Source: an uncultured Clostridium sp. (GTDB lineage Bacteria > Bacillota > Clostridia > TANB77 > CAG-508). From it: a stretch of 64,000 bases of DNA. The position numbers and the translations under genes are program-made. The stretch spans positions 35,582 through 99,581 of the forward strand of contig CAMXJY010000007.1 in assembly GCA_947244325.1 (NCBI GenBank), given 5' to 3'. The notes below the pieces were generated by a model that ran no database searches, was not told the origin of the DNA, and saw nothing but the letters and a program-made list of their open reading frames with translations. Position 1 is the first letter of the stretch; the number at the start of each line of letters is the position of its first letter. Positions 1 to 6,985 of the stretch are shown piece after piece.

Positions 1-17
1 TCCTTTGAATTATTATT

Positions 18-122
18 TTATCTAGCAAATATATAAAATAATAATGTTCCAAATACTGAAAATACCATTAAAGCTAAAAGTATTCCTGCTAATATTTTTG
101 TAAATAATTTTTTCTTATCCAT
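18..122 (-). CDS. Small single-span membrane protein (34 aa)
   Basis: A short open frame of 34 residues begins with MDKKKLF and continues as one hydrophobic stretch (about residues 10-32) ending in an arginine. A GAGGAT ribosome-binding site lies 8 bases before the ATG. Size and shape resemble the tiny basic-N-terminus membrane peptides common in Firmicutes (for example Prli42-like or DUF4044-like peptides), but I cannot assign a family. It lies downstream of spoIIQ on the same strand but is separated from it by about 280 bases holding an inverted-repeat element, so it is probably transcribed separately. Confidence 0.55.
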   Translation of the reverse strand: MDKKKLFTKILAGILLALMVFSVFGTLLFYIFAR

Positions 123-404
123 AAAATTCATCCTCTTTCCTGTTTATATATTTTTAATTAATTTTTTAAAATTTATAATAGTAATTATATCACAACACAA
201 TTTTTTTTCAATATAAAAATAAGGAAATAAAATTTATTTAAAATTAAAAAAATTTGATTTTTTAAATATATAAAAAAGTAATTATATATATTAAAATGCA
301 GCGATGCGCAGCCTTGGGAGCTTATAAAATAAGCGACCAGCAAAGAGCAAATGATAATATATATAATTACTTTTTATAAAATAAACTTATAATCAAATTT
401 TTAC
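123..404. other. AT-rich intergenic stretch holding an inverted-repeat element
   Basis: No gene is seen in this 282-base space. It is almost pure A+T except for a G+C-rich core at about 298-350, which is enclosed by the inverted repeat described separately. Confidence 0.6.
272..376. repeat. MITE-like element: 18-bp terminal inverted repeats around a GC-rich core
   Basis: The left arm (272-290, AAAAAAGTAATTATATATA) is matched perfectly over 18 bp by the right arm (358-375). Between them is a core of about 65 bases far richer in G+C than its surroundings, containing the perfect palindrome GCTTAT-AAA-ATAAGC (320-334). It lies just downstream of spoIIQ. It could be a small non-autonomous mobile element or a structured RNA/terminator; no transposase is present. 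Confidence 0.5.
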
Positions 405-1229
405 TTATTTCAAATAAATTGTAGGATTCACAGCAGTCCCATCTTTATACATCTCAAAATGTAAATGTGTCTCATCAGCAACCTCGAAACTTGCTGTCTC
501 ACCAACAGTACCTATAGTTTGTCCCTTTTCAATTTCTTCATTTTCTGACACAAACTCTGTTGTTAAAAGATTTGAATAAACAGTTTTAAAACCATCTTGA
601 TGTGTTACAGTAACAGTTAATCCATATCTTGGATCATTTTTTATACTTTCAACAGTTCCTGCTTCTGCAGATACAACAATACTTGTTTTATCTGCTTTGA
701 TATCTATTCCTGTATGAGTTGTCCATTCTTCTAAAGTATTAGAATATATTAAAGTATCCATTGCAAAATCTTTTATAATTTCTCCTGATGCTGGTGCCAT
801 AAATTCTAATTCTTTCTTTTCTTCTACTACTGTATTTTCTACAGTATTTGTAGTGTTTGTATCTACACTATTAGTTACATTTTCTACAACAGATGATACT
901 GGTGTATTATTTACTTTTTTAGTATTTTTTACTGAAGTATTAGTACTTGATGTATTTTTAATACTATTACTTGTACTCGTATTTACATTATTAGTAGAAC
1001 TTGCAACACTTGTATCATCTGAAAAACTTGTTTCTGTAATTTCATTATTAGAAACTATATCATTTGCTACTCCTAAATTTAATAAATTCTCACTTGACTC
1101 CTCTTTTAATTTTTTATTATACATAACAAAAATAGTTAAAAATATAACTATAGAAACTACTAAAGCTATACTAAAAGTATAAATTAATTTCTTTAACTTT
1201 TCTTCTTCTAAATATTCTCTTTTTCCCAT
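405..1229 (-). CDS. spoIIQ: SpoIIQ-like forespore membrane protein, M23 fold
   Basis: This is a 274-residue bitopic protein with a transmembrane helix at residues 17-36, a Ser/Thr/Asn-rich linker (about 50-135) and a C-terminal LytM/M23 peptidase domain (about 143-274). The metal ligands look complete: H172 and D176 (HTGID) and the HLH motif at 255-257, so unlike the Bacillus protein it may keep zinc binding, as clostridial SpoIIQ does. Forespore SpoIIQ pairs with mother-cell SpoIIIAH during engulfment. The start at 1229 is chosen because GGAGG lies 5 bases upstream; an earlier in-frame start has no such site. It follows spoIID, the same order known in clostridia, and would be under sigma-F. 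Confidence 0.88.
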   Translation of the reverse strand: MGKREYLEEEKLKKLIYTFSIALVVSIVIFLTIFVMYNKKLKEESSENLLNLGVANDIVSNNEITETSFSDDTSVASSTNNVNTSTSNSIKNTSSTNTSVKNTKKVNNTPVSSVVENVTNSVDTNTTNTVENTVVEEKKELEFMAPASGEIIKDFAMDTLIYSNTLEEWTTHTGIDIKADKTSIVVSAEAGTVESIKNDPRYGLTVTVTHQDGFKTVYSNLLTTEFVSENEEIEKGQTIGTVGETASFEVADETHLHFEMYKDGTAVNPTIYLK

Positions 1230-1288
1230 AATAACCTCCATCTCTTTCGAGTAAATAACTATTATAAGTATTTGCATTTTTTTGAAGA

Positions 1289-2276
1289 TTATTCACTAAT
1301 TTCCACATCTTTATAATAATATTTAATTATTTCTTCATAATTTCTACCATTTTTAGCTAAAGTATCACTTCCACATTGACTTAAACCGACTCCATGCCCA
1401 TATCCTATAACACTAAAATTTACAGAATTATCAGCTATTTCAAAATTAAATTTTGCAGATTTAAGTCCAAACATACTTCTTGCTTCAACACCACTTAATT
1501 CAGTATTTCCTACTAAAAGTTTTTTTACTCTTCCGCTATCTGTATGTTCTAATATTTTTATACATTCTGAATTTTCAAAATTAATTTCAAAACCAGAATA
1601 TTTTTCTAGCATTTTCTGTATTAATACATCTTTAGAAACTTGAACTTCTGAACTATATGAGCTGTAATTTTCTTCTCCTGAGCTTTCTACAGTTTTAAAA
1701 TATGGAAAATTACCACCCCAAACATTTATTGAAAGTTCTGTGCTTCCGCCACTATTACTATGGAACAAAGCATTAATTGGTTCTCCATTATATAAAACAA
1801 ACTTTCCTTTAGTTTCATTTACTGCTTTAACAATTTTACTCCAATATTCTTCTCTTAAATCCTCTTCCCATCTCAAATATCTATTTTCTTTTGAAATCCA
1901 AGCTTGACAACATAATGAGCTATCACAAACATCTGCATTTTCATGTTTACCACCATTTTTAATTTGATAAATAGTATATGTTCTTGCAACAACTGCCTGC
2001 GCCTTTAAAGCTTCCAAATCAAAACTTGCTGGCATTTCACTTGAAACTACTCCGATATAAATAAGTATCTAAATCTAATTCTTCAACTTCTCCTGTTTCT
2101 GTATGCAGTAATTTTATTGTACTATATTTCCCATAGTCAAACTTCTCTTCTTCCATCTCTGTAGATACCACTTCTTTTGTTTTAAATTGATTTGTAAAAA
2201 CAATAGGCATTGCAAAAATTAAAATAATAATAAAAATAAAATAAAATAATATTTTTTTCAAAAAACTTCTCCTCAT
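1289..2276 (-). pseudogene. spoIID: spoIID with a one-base frameshift
   Basis: SpoIID is the septal peptidoglycan lytic transglycosylase of the engulfment machine (DMP complex). The N-terminal part (2276 to about 2056) has a membrane anchor and ends in the frame reading DLDTYL. The rest (GVVSSEMPASFD onward, with LKAQAVVARTY and the GYGHGVGLSQ motif) continues in the next frame to 1289. Removing one base at about 2054-2058 joins the two into a normal 328-residue protein. The catalytic-type glutamate of the SEMP motif lies just after the break. Either the gene is freshly broken or this is a sequencing indel; sigF next door has the same kind of defect. Confidence 0.85.
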
Positions 2277-2350
2277 ACACTAAATTTTTATTTTAAAACA
2301 AATTGAATAAATGCTATTAAACCATAACATTTATTCCACTTTAAAATAAT

Positions 2351-3065
2351 TTATGCTAATAATTTATTTCTAAATTCATTTAAAATCTTTTTTTCTATCC
2401 TAGAAACATGAACTTGAGAAATTCCTAATATTTTAGCTACTTGCATTTGAGTTTTATCTTTAAAGTATCTTAAATCTATAATTTCTCGCTCCCTATAATT
2501 TAAGTTTTTTATCATGTCTAAAATAGTAATCTTATCTACAATTTTTGATTGTTCATCGTCTTCTACTGCTAATGTCTCTATTATTTCTTTTCCTTCATCT
2601 CCAATTTTTGCATTAATTGATTCTATTGTTTGTGATGCTTCTATAGCCATACATATAGTTTCTTCTGGTAATTCTAAAATTTCAGAAAGTTTTTCTGTAC
2701 ATATAGTTTCTCCTGTTTTTGCCATATAAATTCTTTGTAATTCCTTTATTTTCATTCCGAGTTCTTTAATACTTCTACTAATTCTTATAATTCCGTCATC
2801 TCTTAAAAACTTTTTTATTTCTCCTATCATGTATTGAACTGAGTATGTAGATAATTCAACATTATATTCAAAATTAAATCTCTGTATTGCTTCAATAAAT
2901 CCTATACAAGCAATTTGGTATAAATCATCTGCTTCATATCCTCTCCCTAAAAATCTTTTTACTATATTCCATATAAGTCCGTTTATTTTCTTCTAAAATT
3001 TGTGCTAATATTTCTTTATCACCTTGCTGTGCTAGTGCAATAAGAGTTCTTTCTCTCTCATGCAT
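2351..3065 (-). pseudogene. sigF: sigF (SpoIIAC, sigma-F) with a one-base frameshift
   Basis: Third gene of the spoIIA operon, encoding the first forespore-specific sigma factor. The start at 3065 is preceded by GGGGGAG. The first 28 codons (HERERTLIALAQQGD) then shift frame in an A-run at about 2982-2984; the other frame continues GLIWNIVKRFLGRGYEADDL, the conserved region 2 of SigF, through region 3 to a C-terminal region 4 helix-turn-helix (MQVAKILGISQVHVSRIE). Deleting one A restores a 237-residue protein, the usual SigF length. As written, translation would give a 44-residue stub, or a 159-residue fragment from an internal ATG at 2830. Confidence 0.87.
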
Positions 3066-3075
3066 TTTCTCCCCC

Positions 3076-3531
3076 TTAATATGTATTTTCTAAATTACTT
3101 TCTTTTTTTATTTTTTTACTCATTGTAATTTTAGTTCCAAGTCCTAAAATAGATTCAACCTTTAACTCATCCATAAAATTTTCCATGATCGTAAATCCCA
3201 TACCAGATCTTTCTAAATTAGATTTTGTTGTATATAAAGGTTCTCTTGCTTCCTCAATATTTTCAATTCCTGTTCCTGTATCAGAAATTTCAATCTCTAT
3301 TTCATCTTCAAATAGCAAAGCTTTTAATTTTACAATCCCATCTTTATTTGGATATGCATGAATTATAGAATTTGTAACTGCTTCTGACACTGCTGTTTTT
3401 ATATCTGCAATTTCTTCTATTGTAGGATCTAATTGTGATGCAAATGCTGCAACAGCAATTCTTGCAAAAGCTTCATTAGCTGATTTACTAGCAAATTCCA
3501 TTTTCATTTCATTTTTAATATTTCTACTCAT
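3076..3531 (-). CDS. spoIIAB: Anti-sigma-F factor and serine kinase SpoIIAB
   Basis: A 151-residue GHKL-fold kinase that holds sigma-F inactive and phosphorylates SpoIIAA. Visible are the N-box ([16 protein letters not shown], about 46-61), the G1 box DTGTGI and the G2 box SGMGFTIM. It is intact, lies 12 bases after spoIIAA and 10 bases before sigF, as in Bacillus and clostridia. Confidence 0.95.
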   Translation of the reverse strand: MSRNIKNEMKMEFASKSANEAFARIAVAAFASQLDPTIEEIADIKTAVSEAVTNSIIHAYPNKDGIVKLKALLFEDEIEIEISDTGTGIENIEEAREPLYTTKSNLERSGMGFTIMENFMDELKVESILGLGTKITMSKKIKKESNLENTY

Positions 3532-3543
3532 AATATTTCTCCT

Positions 3544-3876
3544 TTACCCTATTTTTTCTGTTTTTATTTCATCAACAATTGGTATAATTTTTAAAATACC
3601 AGACATTTCAAAAACTCTTTTTATTTTTTCATTTACATTAATCATCTCTAGCTTTCCACCAAAACAATTTGCCTGCTTGTACCTTCCAATTATAAGACCA
3701 ATTCCTGCACTATCCATAAATGCAACTCTCTTAAAATCAAAAATTACTTTCTTTGGCATAAATCTCTGAATTTCATAGTCTGCTCTTTTTCTAATTATTT
3801 CGGATGTATGATGATCTAATTCTTCTGTAATTTCAAAAACTAATAACTTGTCCTCAATAAAATGATTAACTTTCAA
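3544..3876 (-). CDS. spoIIAA: Anti-sigma-F antagonist SpoIIAA
   Basis: A 110-residue STAS-domain protein. The phosphorylated serine is S56 in MDSAGIGLIIG. Dephosphorylated SpoIIAA displaces sigma-F from SpoIIAB in the forespore. It is the first gene of the spoIIA operon; the initiation codon at 3876 is TTG with AGGAGGTAAG directly upstream. Upstream lie a sigma-H-like promoter and two Spo0A-like boxes. Confidence 0.95.
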   Translation of the reverse strand: MKVNHFIEDKLLVFEITEELDHHTSEIIRKRADYEIQRFMPKKVIFDFKRVAFMDSAGIGLIIGRYKQANCFGGKLEMINVNEKIKRVFEMSGILKIIPIVDEIKTEKIG

Positions 3877-3911
3877 AATTCTTACCTCCTTTATCTTTTG
3901 TTTATATTAAT

Positions 3912-3936
3912 ATTCTAAAATTTAATTTTTTTTCCT
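3912..3936 (-). promoter_or_regulatory. Sigma-H-like promoter of the spoIIA operon
   Basis: Read on the minus strand the sequence is AGGAAAA, 13 bases, AGAAT, a close fit to the sigma-H consensus (AGGAWWT, about 12-14 bases, RGAAT). It lies about 35 bases before the spoIIAA start. The spoIIA operon is sigma-H-transcribed in Bacillus and clostridia. Confidence 0.55.
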
Positions 3937-3957
3937 TCGATGAAAAAGTAGAAGTTT

Positions 3958-3983
3958 TGTCGCATTTTTAAAGCTTTTCGACA
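3958..3983. promoter_or_regulatory. Pair of Spo0A-box-like sites upstream of spoIIAA
   Basis: TGTCGCA at 3958-3964 (plus strand) and TGTCGAA on the minus strand at 3977-3983 face each other across 12 bases. TGTCGAA is the core 0A-box. Their position, 20-45 bases upstream of the sigma-H-like -35, is where Spo0A activates spoIIA in Bacillus. Confidence 0.5.
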
Positions 3984-3996
3984 TAATTATCTAGTA
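3982..3996. repeat. Copy 1 of a 15-bp intergenic word
   Basis: CATAATTATCTAGTA occurs here and, identically, at 32786-32800 and 48800-48814, always between genes. The latter two copies share six further bases. Confidence 0.5.
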
Positions 3997-4068
3997 TATA
4001 AATTTCTTCCATAATATGACTTTTTTTATCTAATTAAATTGTTTATATATCAAAATCAATTAAATAAT

Positions 4069-4097
4069 TTGATATATTATGTAAATTATGTTATAAT
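4069..4097 (+). promoter_or_regulatory. Housekeeping promoter TTGATA-17-TATAAT
   Basis: TTGATA (4069-4074), a 17-base spacer and TATAAT (4092-4097) lie 35 bases before the start of the plus-strand gene at 4132. Confidence 0.75.
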
Positions 4098-4131
4098 ATT
4101 TTATGACTCAAAATATTGGGAGGTATATCTC

Positions 4132-4464
4132 ATGAGAAACAATTTAGTATATGACAAATACTCAGAGATTAGATATACAACAGGAGAATGGCATCGGATA
4201 AAGACTACAAGTCTTCCTTACTTTACATTATCTGATGTTAAAAAAATATACATTGTTTTAAATAACGGAAGTACCTATGGGCTTGAACTTTTTGCCCAGA
4301 AAGCAAAAGAATTGGCAATCACAATCCCCAGTGAAAAATATTCTCATGCATATCAGTTTACGGATGAAATTGCTCTTTTTGAACTTTTTAAAGAGACTCT
4401 TGGAATTGAGCTGAAAAATAAAAAAATCAGCTCTTGGGGAGAACTGATGCAGTATATTGCTTAA
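4132..4464 (+). CDS. Unknown 110-aa protein, foreign base composition
   Basis: I do not recognise this protein. It starts MRNNLVYDKY; the ATG at 4132 is chosen because GGGAGG lies 8 bases upstream, while the longer frame beginning at 4039 overlaps the promoter. There is no signal peptide or membrane span; the sequence is a mixed alpha/beta soluble protein ending SSWGELMQYIA. Codon use is visibly richer in G+C (CGG, CCC, CAG) than its neighbours. It is a single-gene unit with its own strong promoter and a perfect terminator, and lies alone on the plus strand among minus-strand genes, which suggests acquisition. Confidence 0.8.
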   Translation: MRNNLVYDKYSEIRYTTGEWHRIKTTSLPYFTLSDVKKIYIVLNNGSTYGLELFAQKAKELAITIPSEKYSHAYQFTDEIALFELFKETLGIELKNKKISSWGELMQYIA

Positions 4465-4467
4465 AAC

Positions 4468-4515
4468 AAAAGCTAGCTTAAGAAAATGCACTATATTCTT
4501 AAGCTAGCTTTTTTA
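4468..4515 (+). terminator. Strong terminator of the 4132 gene
   Basis: A perfect 17-bp stem (AAAAGCTAGCTTAAGAA with its complement at 4496-4512), an 11-base loop and a T-run end the transcript. Confidence 0.9.
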
Positions 4516-4520
4516 TTATA

Positions 4521-4590
4521 CGCGAAAAAAACTTTAAACTTCTTACTAAATAAAATCTTTGGCAAAATTTGTACACAATTTTACTTCATA
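4521..4590 (-). repeat. Intergenic palindromic repeat, copy D (reverse orientation)
   Basis: On the minus strand it reads GTACAAATTTTGCCAAAG followed by ATTTTATTTAGTAAGAAGTT, matching the left half of the dispersed core described for 47910-47969; the right half is degenerate. The flank GTACACAATTTTACTTC is shared with the copy at 58405-58433. Confidence 0.5.
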
Positions 4591-4608
4591 TAAAATAAAT
4601 ATTATTCA

Positions 4609-5553
4609 CTACTTTTCTTTATCTAATATAATAACTCTATTTACTTCTACTAGAACTCCTGGATAACTTTCCATAACAACTCCCGAAAAAGTAATTGAAA
4701 TTTTTTGACCTACTTCAAAATCTGAAACCTCTATTTTATTTGTTTTCCATAATAATTCTATATCATTATTAATTGAGAAAGTAAATTCATCCCTATAATT
4801 TATATTATTATCATCTAATCCATCTACCAATAGAGTTGTTATTCCATTATATTCTGTTATTTTTTCTATAATTGCTGTAAATTTTTCTCCCTTTCTTATT
4901 TCATATCTTGTTCCATCTTTTGTAGTTGCCATAGTTCCTACATATCCACTATCATTATCTAGTGTAACTTCAACTTGTTCAATTTTTTCAACCTGCTTTA
5001 ATCCATAAACACTTTTTGCTATAAATTCTCCTGTTTTATATCCATCCCTTGTATCTATACCTTTTACTGTACCATCTTTTTGTAATATAAACACTGAAGG
5101 ATAATATATGTCTTGCCCTTCTACTCCGCAAAAAATCTTTTCTATATCATCTAAATCTACATTTTTTATAATATATTTTTCATTACATTTTACTACATTA
5201 TCATTTCCTTCAAATTTCAACAAATCTTTATTTGTATTTGATTCCATTATAGTTATAATTAAATTATTATTTTCTTTCTTTAGCGTAAACCATTCTCTAG
5301 AAACTTCACTATATTCATCTACTACTGTATAATCCGAATTAAAACTTTCGCTCTCTACTTCTCTAAGTATAAAATCACTATACTCTTCTTCATTTTTGAT
5401 TTCTTCTTTTGATAATAAATTATTATATTCTTTACTTACATTAGTTTCTTCATTTTCTACTAAATTATCTGTGTTACTTTTATTACTACAACCTGTTAAG
5501 ATAATTAACATTATACTTAATAATATTATTGCTTTTAATCTCTTATTTTTCAT
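4609..5553 (-). CDS. Uncharacterised lipoprotein (314 aa)
   Basis: The N-terminus is a lipoprotein signal peptide with lipobox LTGC at residues 19-22, so the mature protein would be anchored outside the membrane. The remainder is hydrophilic and beta-rich; a stretch near residues 180-310 alternates strands (GTRYEIRKGEKFTAI, IEVSDFEVGQKISITF) in the manner of small extracellular beta-domains. I recognise no catalytic motif. GGAAAG lies upstream of the ATG. Flanked by hairpins on both sides, it is probably transcribed alone. Confidence 0.8.
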   Translation of the reverse strand: MKNKRLKAIILLSIMLIILTGCSNKSNTDNLVENEETNVSKEYNNLLSKEEIKNEEEYSDFILREVESESFNSDYTVVDEYSEVSREWFTLKKENNNLIITIMESNTNKDLLKFEGNDNVVKCNEKYIIKNVDLDDIEKIFCGVEGQDIYYPSVFILQKDGTVKGIDTRDGYKTGEFIAKSVYGLKQVEKIEQVEVTLDNDSGYVGTMATTKDGTRYEIRKGEKFTAIIEKITEYNGITTLLVDGLDDNNINYRDEFTFSINNDIELLWKTNKIEVSDFEVGQKISITFSGVVMESYPGVLVEVNRVIILDKEK

Positions 5554-5611
5554 AAGTTCTCACTTTCCTTTTTTACTTTTAACTTAAATTATTTAATCGC
5601 ATAATAACATA

Positions 5612-5701
5612 AAAGCAGATAATTTTCAATGAAATGAACTCTCATTGTTAAACTTTTTAGTCTAACATTTTGGCTTCACTTCACAATAAATTATCTGCTT
5701 T
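5612..5701. terminator. Large branched hairpin between the VOC gene and the lipoprotein gene
   Basis: Outer arms AAAGCAGATAATTT (5612-5625) and its exact complement (5688-5701) enclose two inner pairings, TGAAATGAA/TTCACTTCA and GTTA...TAAC. The apical segment AAACTTTTTAGTCTAA is the same as in the hairpin at 48857-48904. Most likely a terminator for the lipoprotein side or the VOC side, or both; a small structured RNA is possible. Confidence 0.6.
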
Positions 5702-5745
5702 ACAAATTTTATCTTTTGCATATTAAATATAATCGTCTATTGTTC

Positions 5746-6126
5746 TTAACAAGATATAGTTAATATGTTTCTATTATTATCAAAAATTGCAAATTCATCT
5801 TTTCCATAAAAAGTTTTATGAATTTCTTTTGCTATTTCTACTTTACTTTTTAATTCATCATATAATTTTGATACATCTTCTACTGTAATAAATAAAGTAA
5901 AAGTTGGAATTATATCATTTGTTTTTAAACTTGGATATTCTTCAATTAAATTTTCTTGTTCTTGTAACATAATAGATATTTTATCTTTATTAATAATAGC
6001 AAAATTCAAATTTTCTCCTTCTTCTGGAACACTTAATACTTTTTTAAACCCTAATTTTTGTTCATAAAAGTCTATTGTTTCTTTTACATTTTTAACCATT
6101 ATATTGGTTGTTATTGATTCATACAT
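5746..6126 (-). CDS. VOC-superfamily (glyoxalase/bleomycin-resistance fold) protein
   Basis: A 126-residue protein with the paired beta-alpha-beta-beta-beta arrangement of the vicinal oxygen chelate fold: TTNIMVKNVKETIDFYEQKLGF at the N-terminus and FTLFITVEDVSKLYDELK in the middle. Substrate is unknown; such proteins bind metal and small toxic compounds or act as dioxygenase-like enzymes. GGAGG precedes the start. It follows the AraC-type regulator by 67 bases, so the pair may form a regulator plus resistance/detoxification unit. Confidence 0.82.
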   Translation of the reverse strand: MYESITTNIMVKNVKETIDFYEQKLGFKKVLSVPEEGENLNFAIINKDKISIMLQEQENLIEEYPSLKTNDIIPTFTLFITVEDVSKLYDELKSKVEIAKEIHKTFYGKDEFAIFDNNRNILTISC

Positions 6127-6193
6127 ATATTTCTACCTCCAAATATAATTACAAGAAATCCAATTATATTTGTATTGTAAAAAATGGACAAAT

Positions 6194-6976
6194 TTATATC
6201 TTATATTGTTCAATTAATTTTAATGGAGATATTCCTGTATATCTTTTTATTTCTTTTATAAAATGTGATTGATCGTAAAAACCACATTGTACTAAAACAT
6301 CTGCTAATTTCATATTTTCATCTAATAACAAAGTTAAACATAAATGTAATCTTAGTATATTTAATAACACTTTTGGAGAAATTCCATAATTTCTTTTAAA
6401 AATTCTTGATAATTGTCTTATGTTATAACCTAATTTTCTAGAAATATTAATTACACTTTGCTCACTTGGATTTTCGTATAATTTATTAGCAATCATAATA
6501 AACTCTTTTTTTAATTTATTATCAATCTTTTCTAATAAGTATTCTTTTAAACATTCTATTCGTTCTGATGAATCAACAAATTCAAATATTCTATCTAACT
6601 TATATTCCTTTTCTATTTTCTCAAATGGTATCATATTATCCATTATTTTGCTTGCTTCTATGTTAAAAATAGCATAAAATGCTCCTGGTTTTAACCTAAC
6701 TCCCATATAGTCTATTTTTTCATTTAGTTTAAAATCTTCTGTTTCTTTACTAAATCCTGCAAAACAAATTGCATTTTTGGTGAAATCTATAACAATATCA
6801 ATGCAAGCATCTGGCAAAATATTATTAGATACAAACTTATCTAATATTCTTTTCGACTTCATTTCCCAAATACACATGCAATACTCTTCTATTTCTTGTA
6901 TATTGTGTTCTGTATATTTTATATTTTCATTAAATTCTTTATCTAATAAATATGGTATTTGTTTTGGATAGTACAT
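6194..6976 (-). CDS. AraC-family transcriptional regulator
   Basis: A 260-residue regulator. Residues 1-150 form an N-terminal ligand-type domain of the DUF6597 kind (DACIDIVIDF, YMGVRLKPGAFYAIF). Residues about 165-258 are the double helix-turn-helix of AraC proteins (SVINISRKLGYNIRQLSRIF; ADVLVQCGFYDQSHFIKEIK and GISPLK). It starts 9 bases after recD2 with AGGAG overlapping the recD2 end, so it may be co-transcribed with it, and it leads into the VOC gene, its likely target. Confidence 0.88.
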   Translation of the reverse strand: MYYPKQIPYLLDKEFNENIKYTEHNIQEIEEYCMCIWEMKSKRILDKFVSNNILPDACIDIVIDFTKNAICFAGFSKETEDFKLNEKIDYMGVRLKPGAFYAIFNIEASKIMDNMIPFEKIEKEYKLDRIFEFVDSSERIECLKEYLLEKIDNKLKKEFIMIANKLYENPSEQSVINISRKLGYNIRQLSRIFKRNYGISPKVLLNILRLHLCLTLLLDENMKLADVLVQCGFYDQSHFIKEIKRYTGISPLKLIEQYKI

Positions 6977-6985
6977 CCATATCTC

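Noticed and set aside
1289..2276. Programmed frameshift in spoIID
   Set aside because: No slippery heptamer or stimulatory structure is evident and SpoIID is not known to be frameshifted; a plain one-base insertion explains it.
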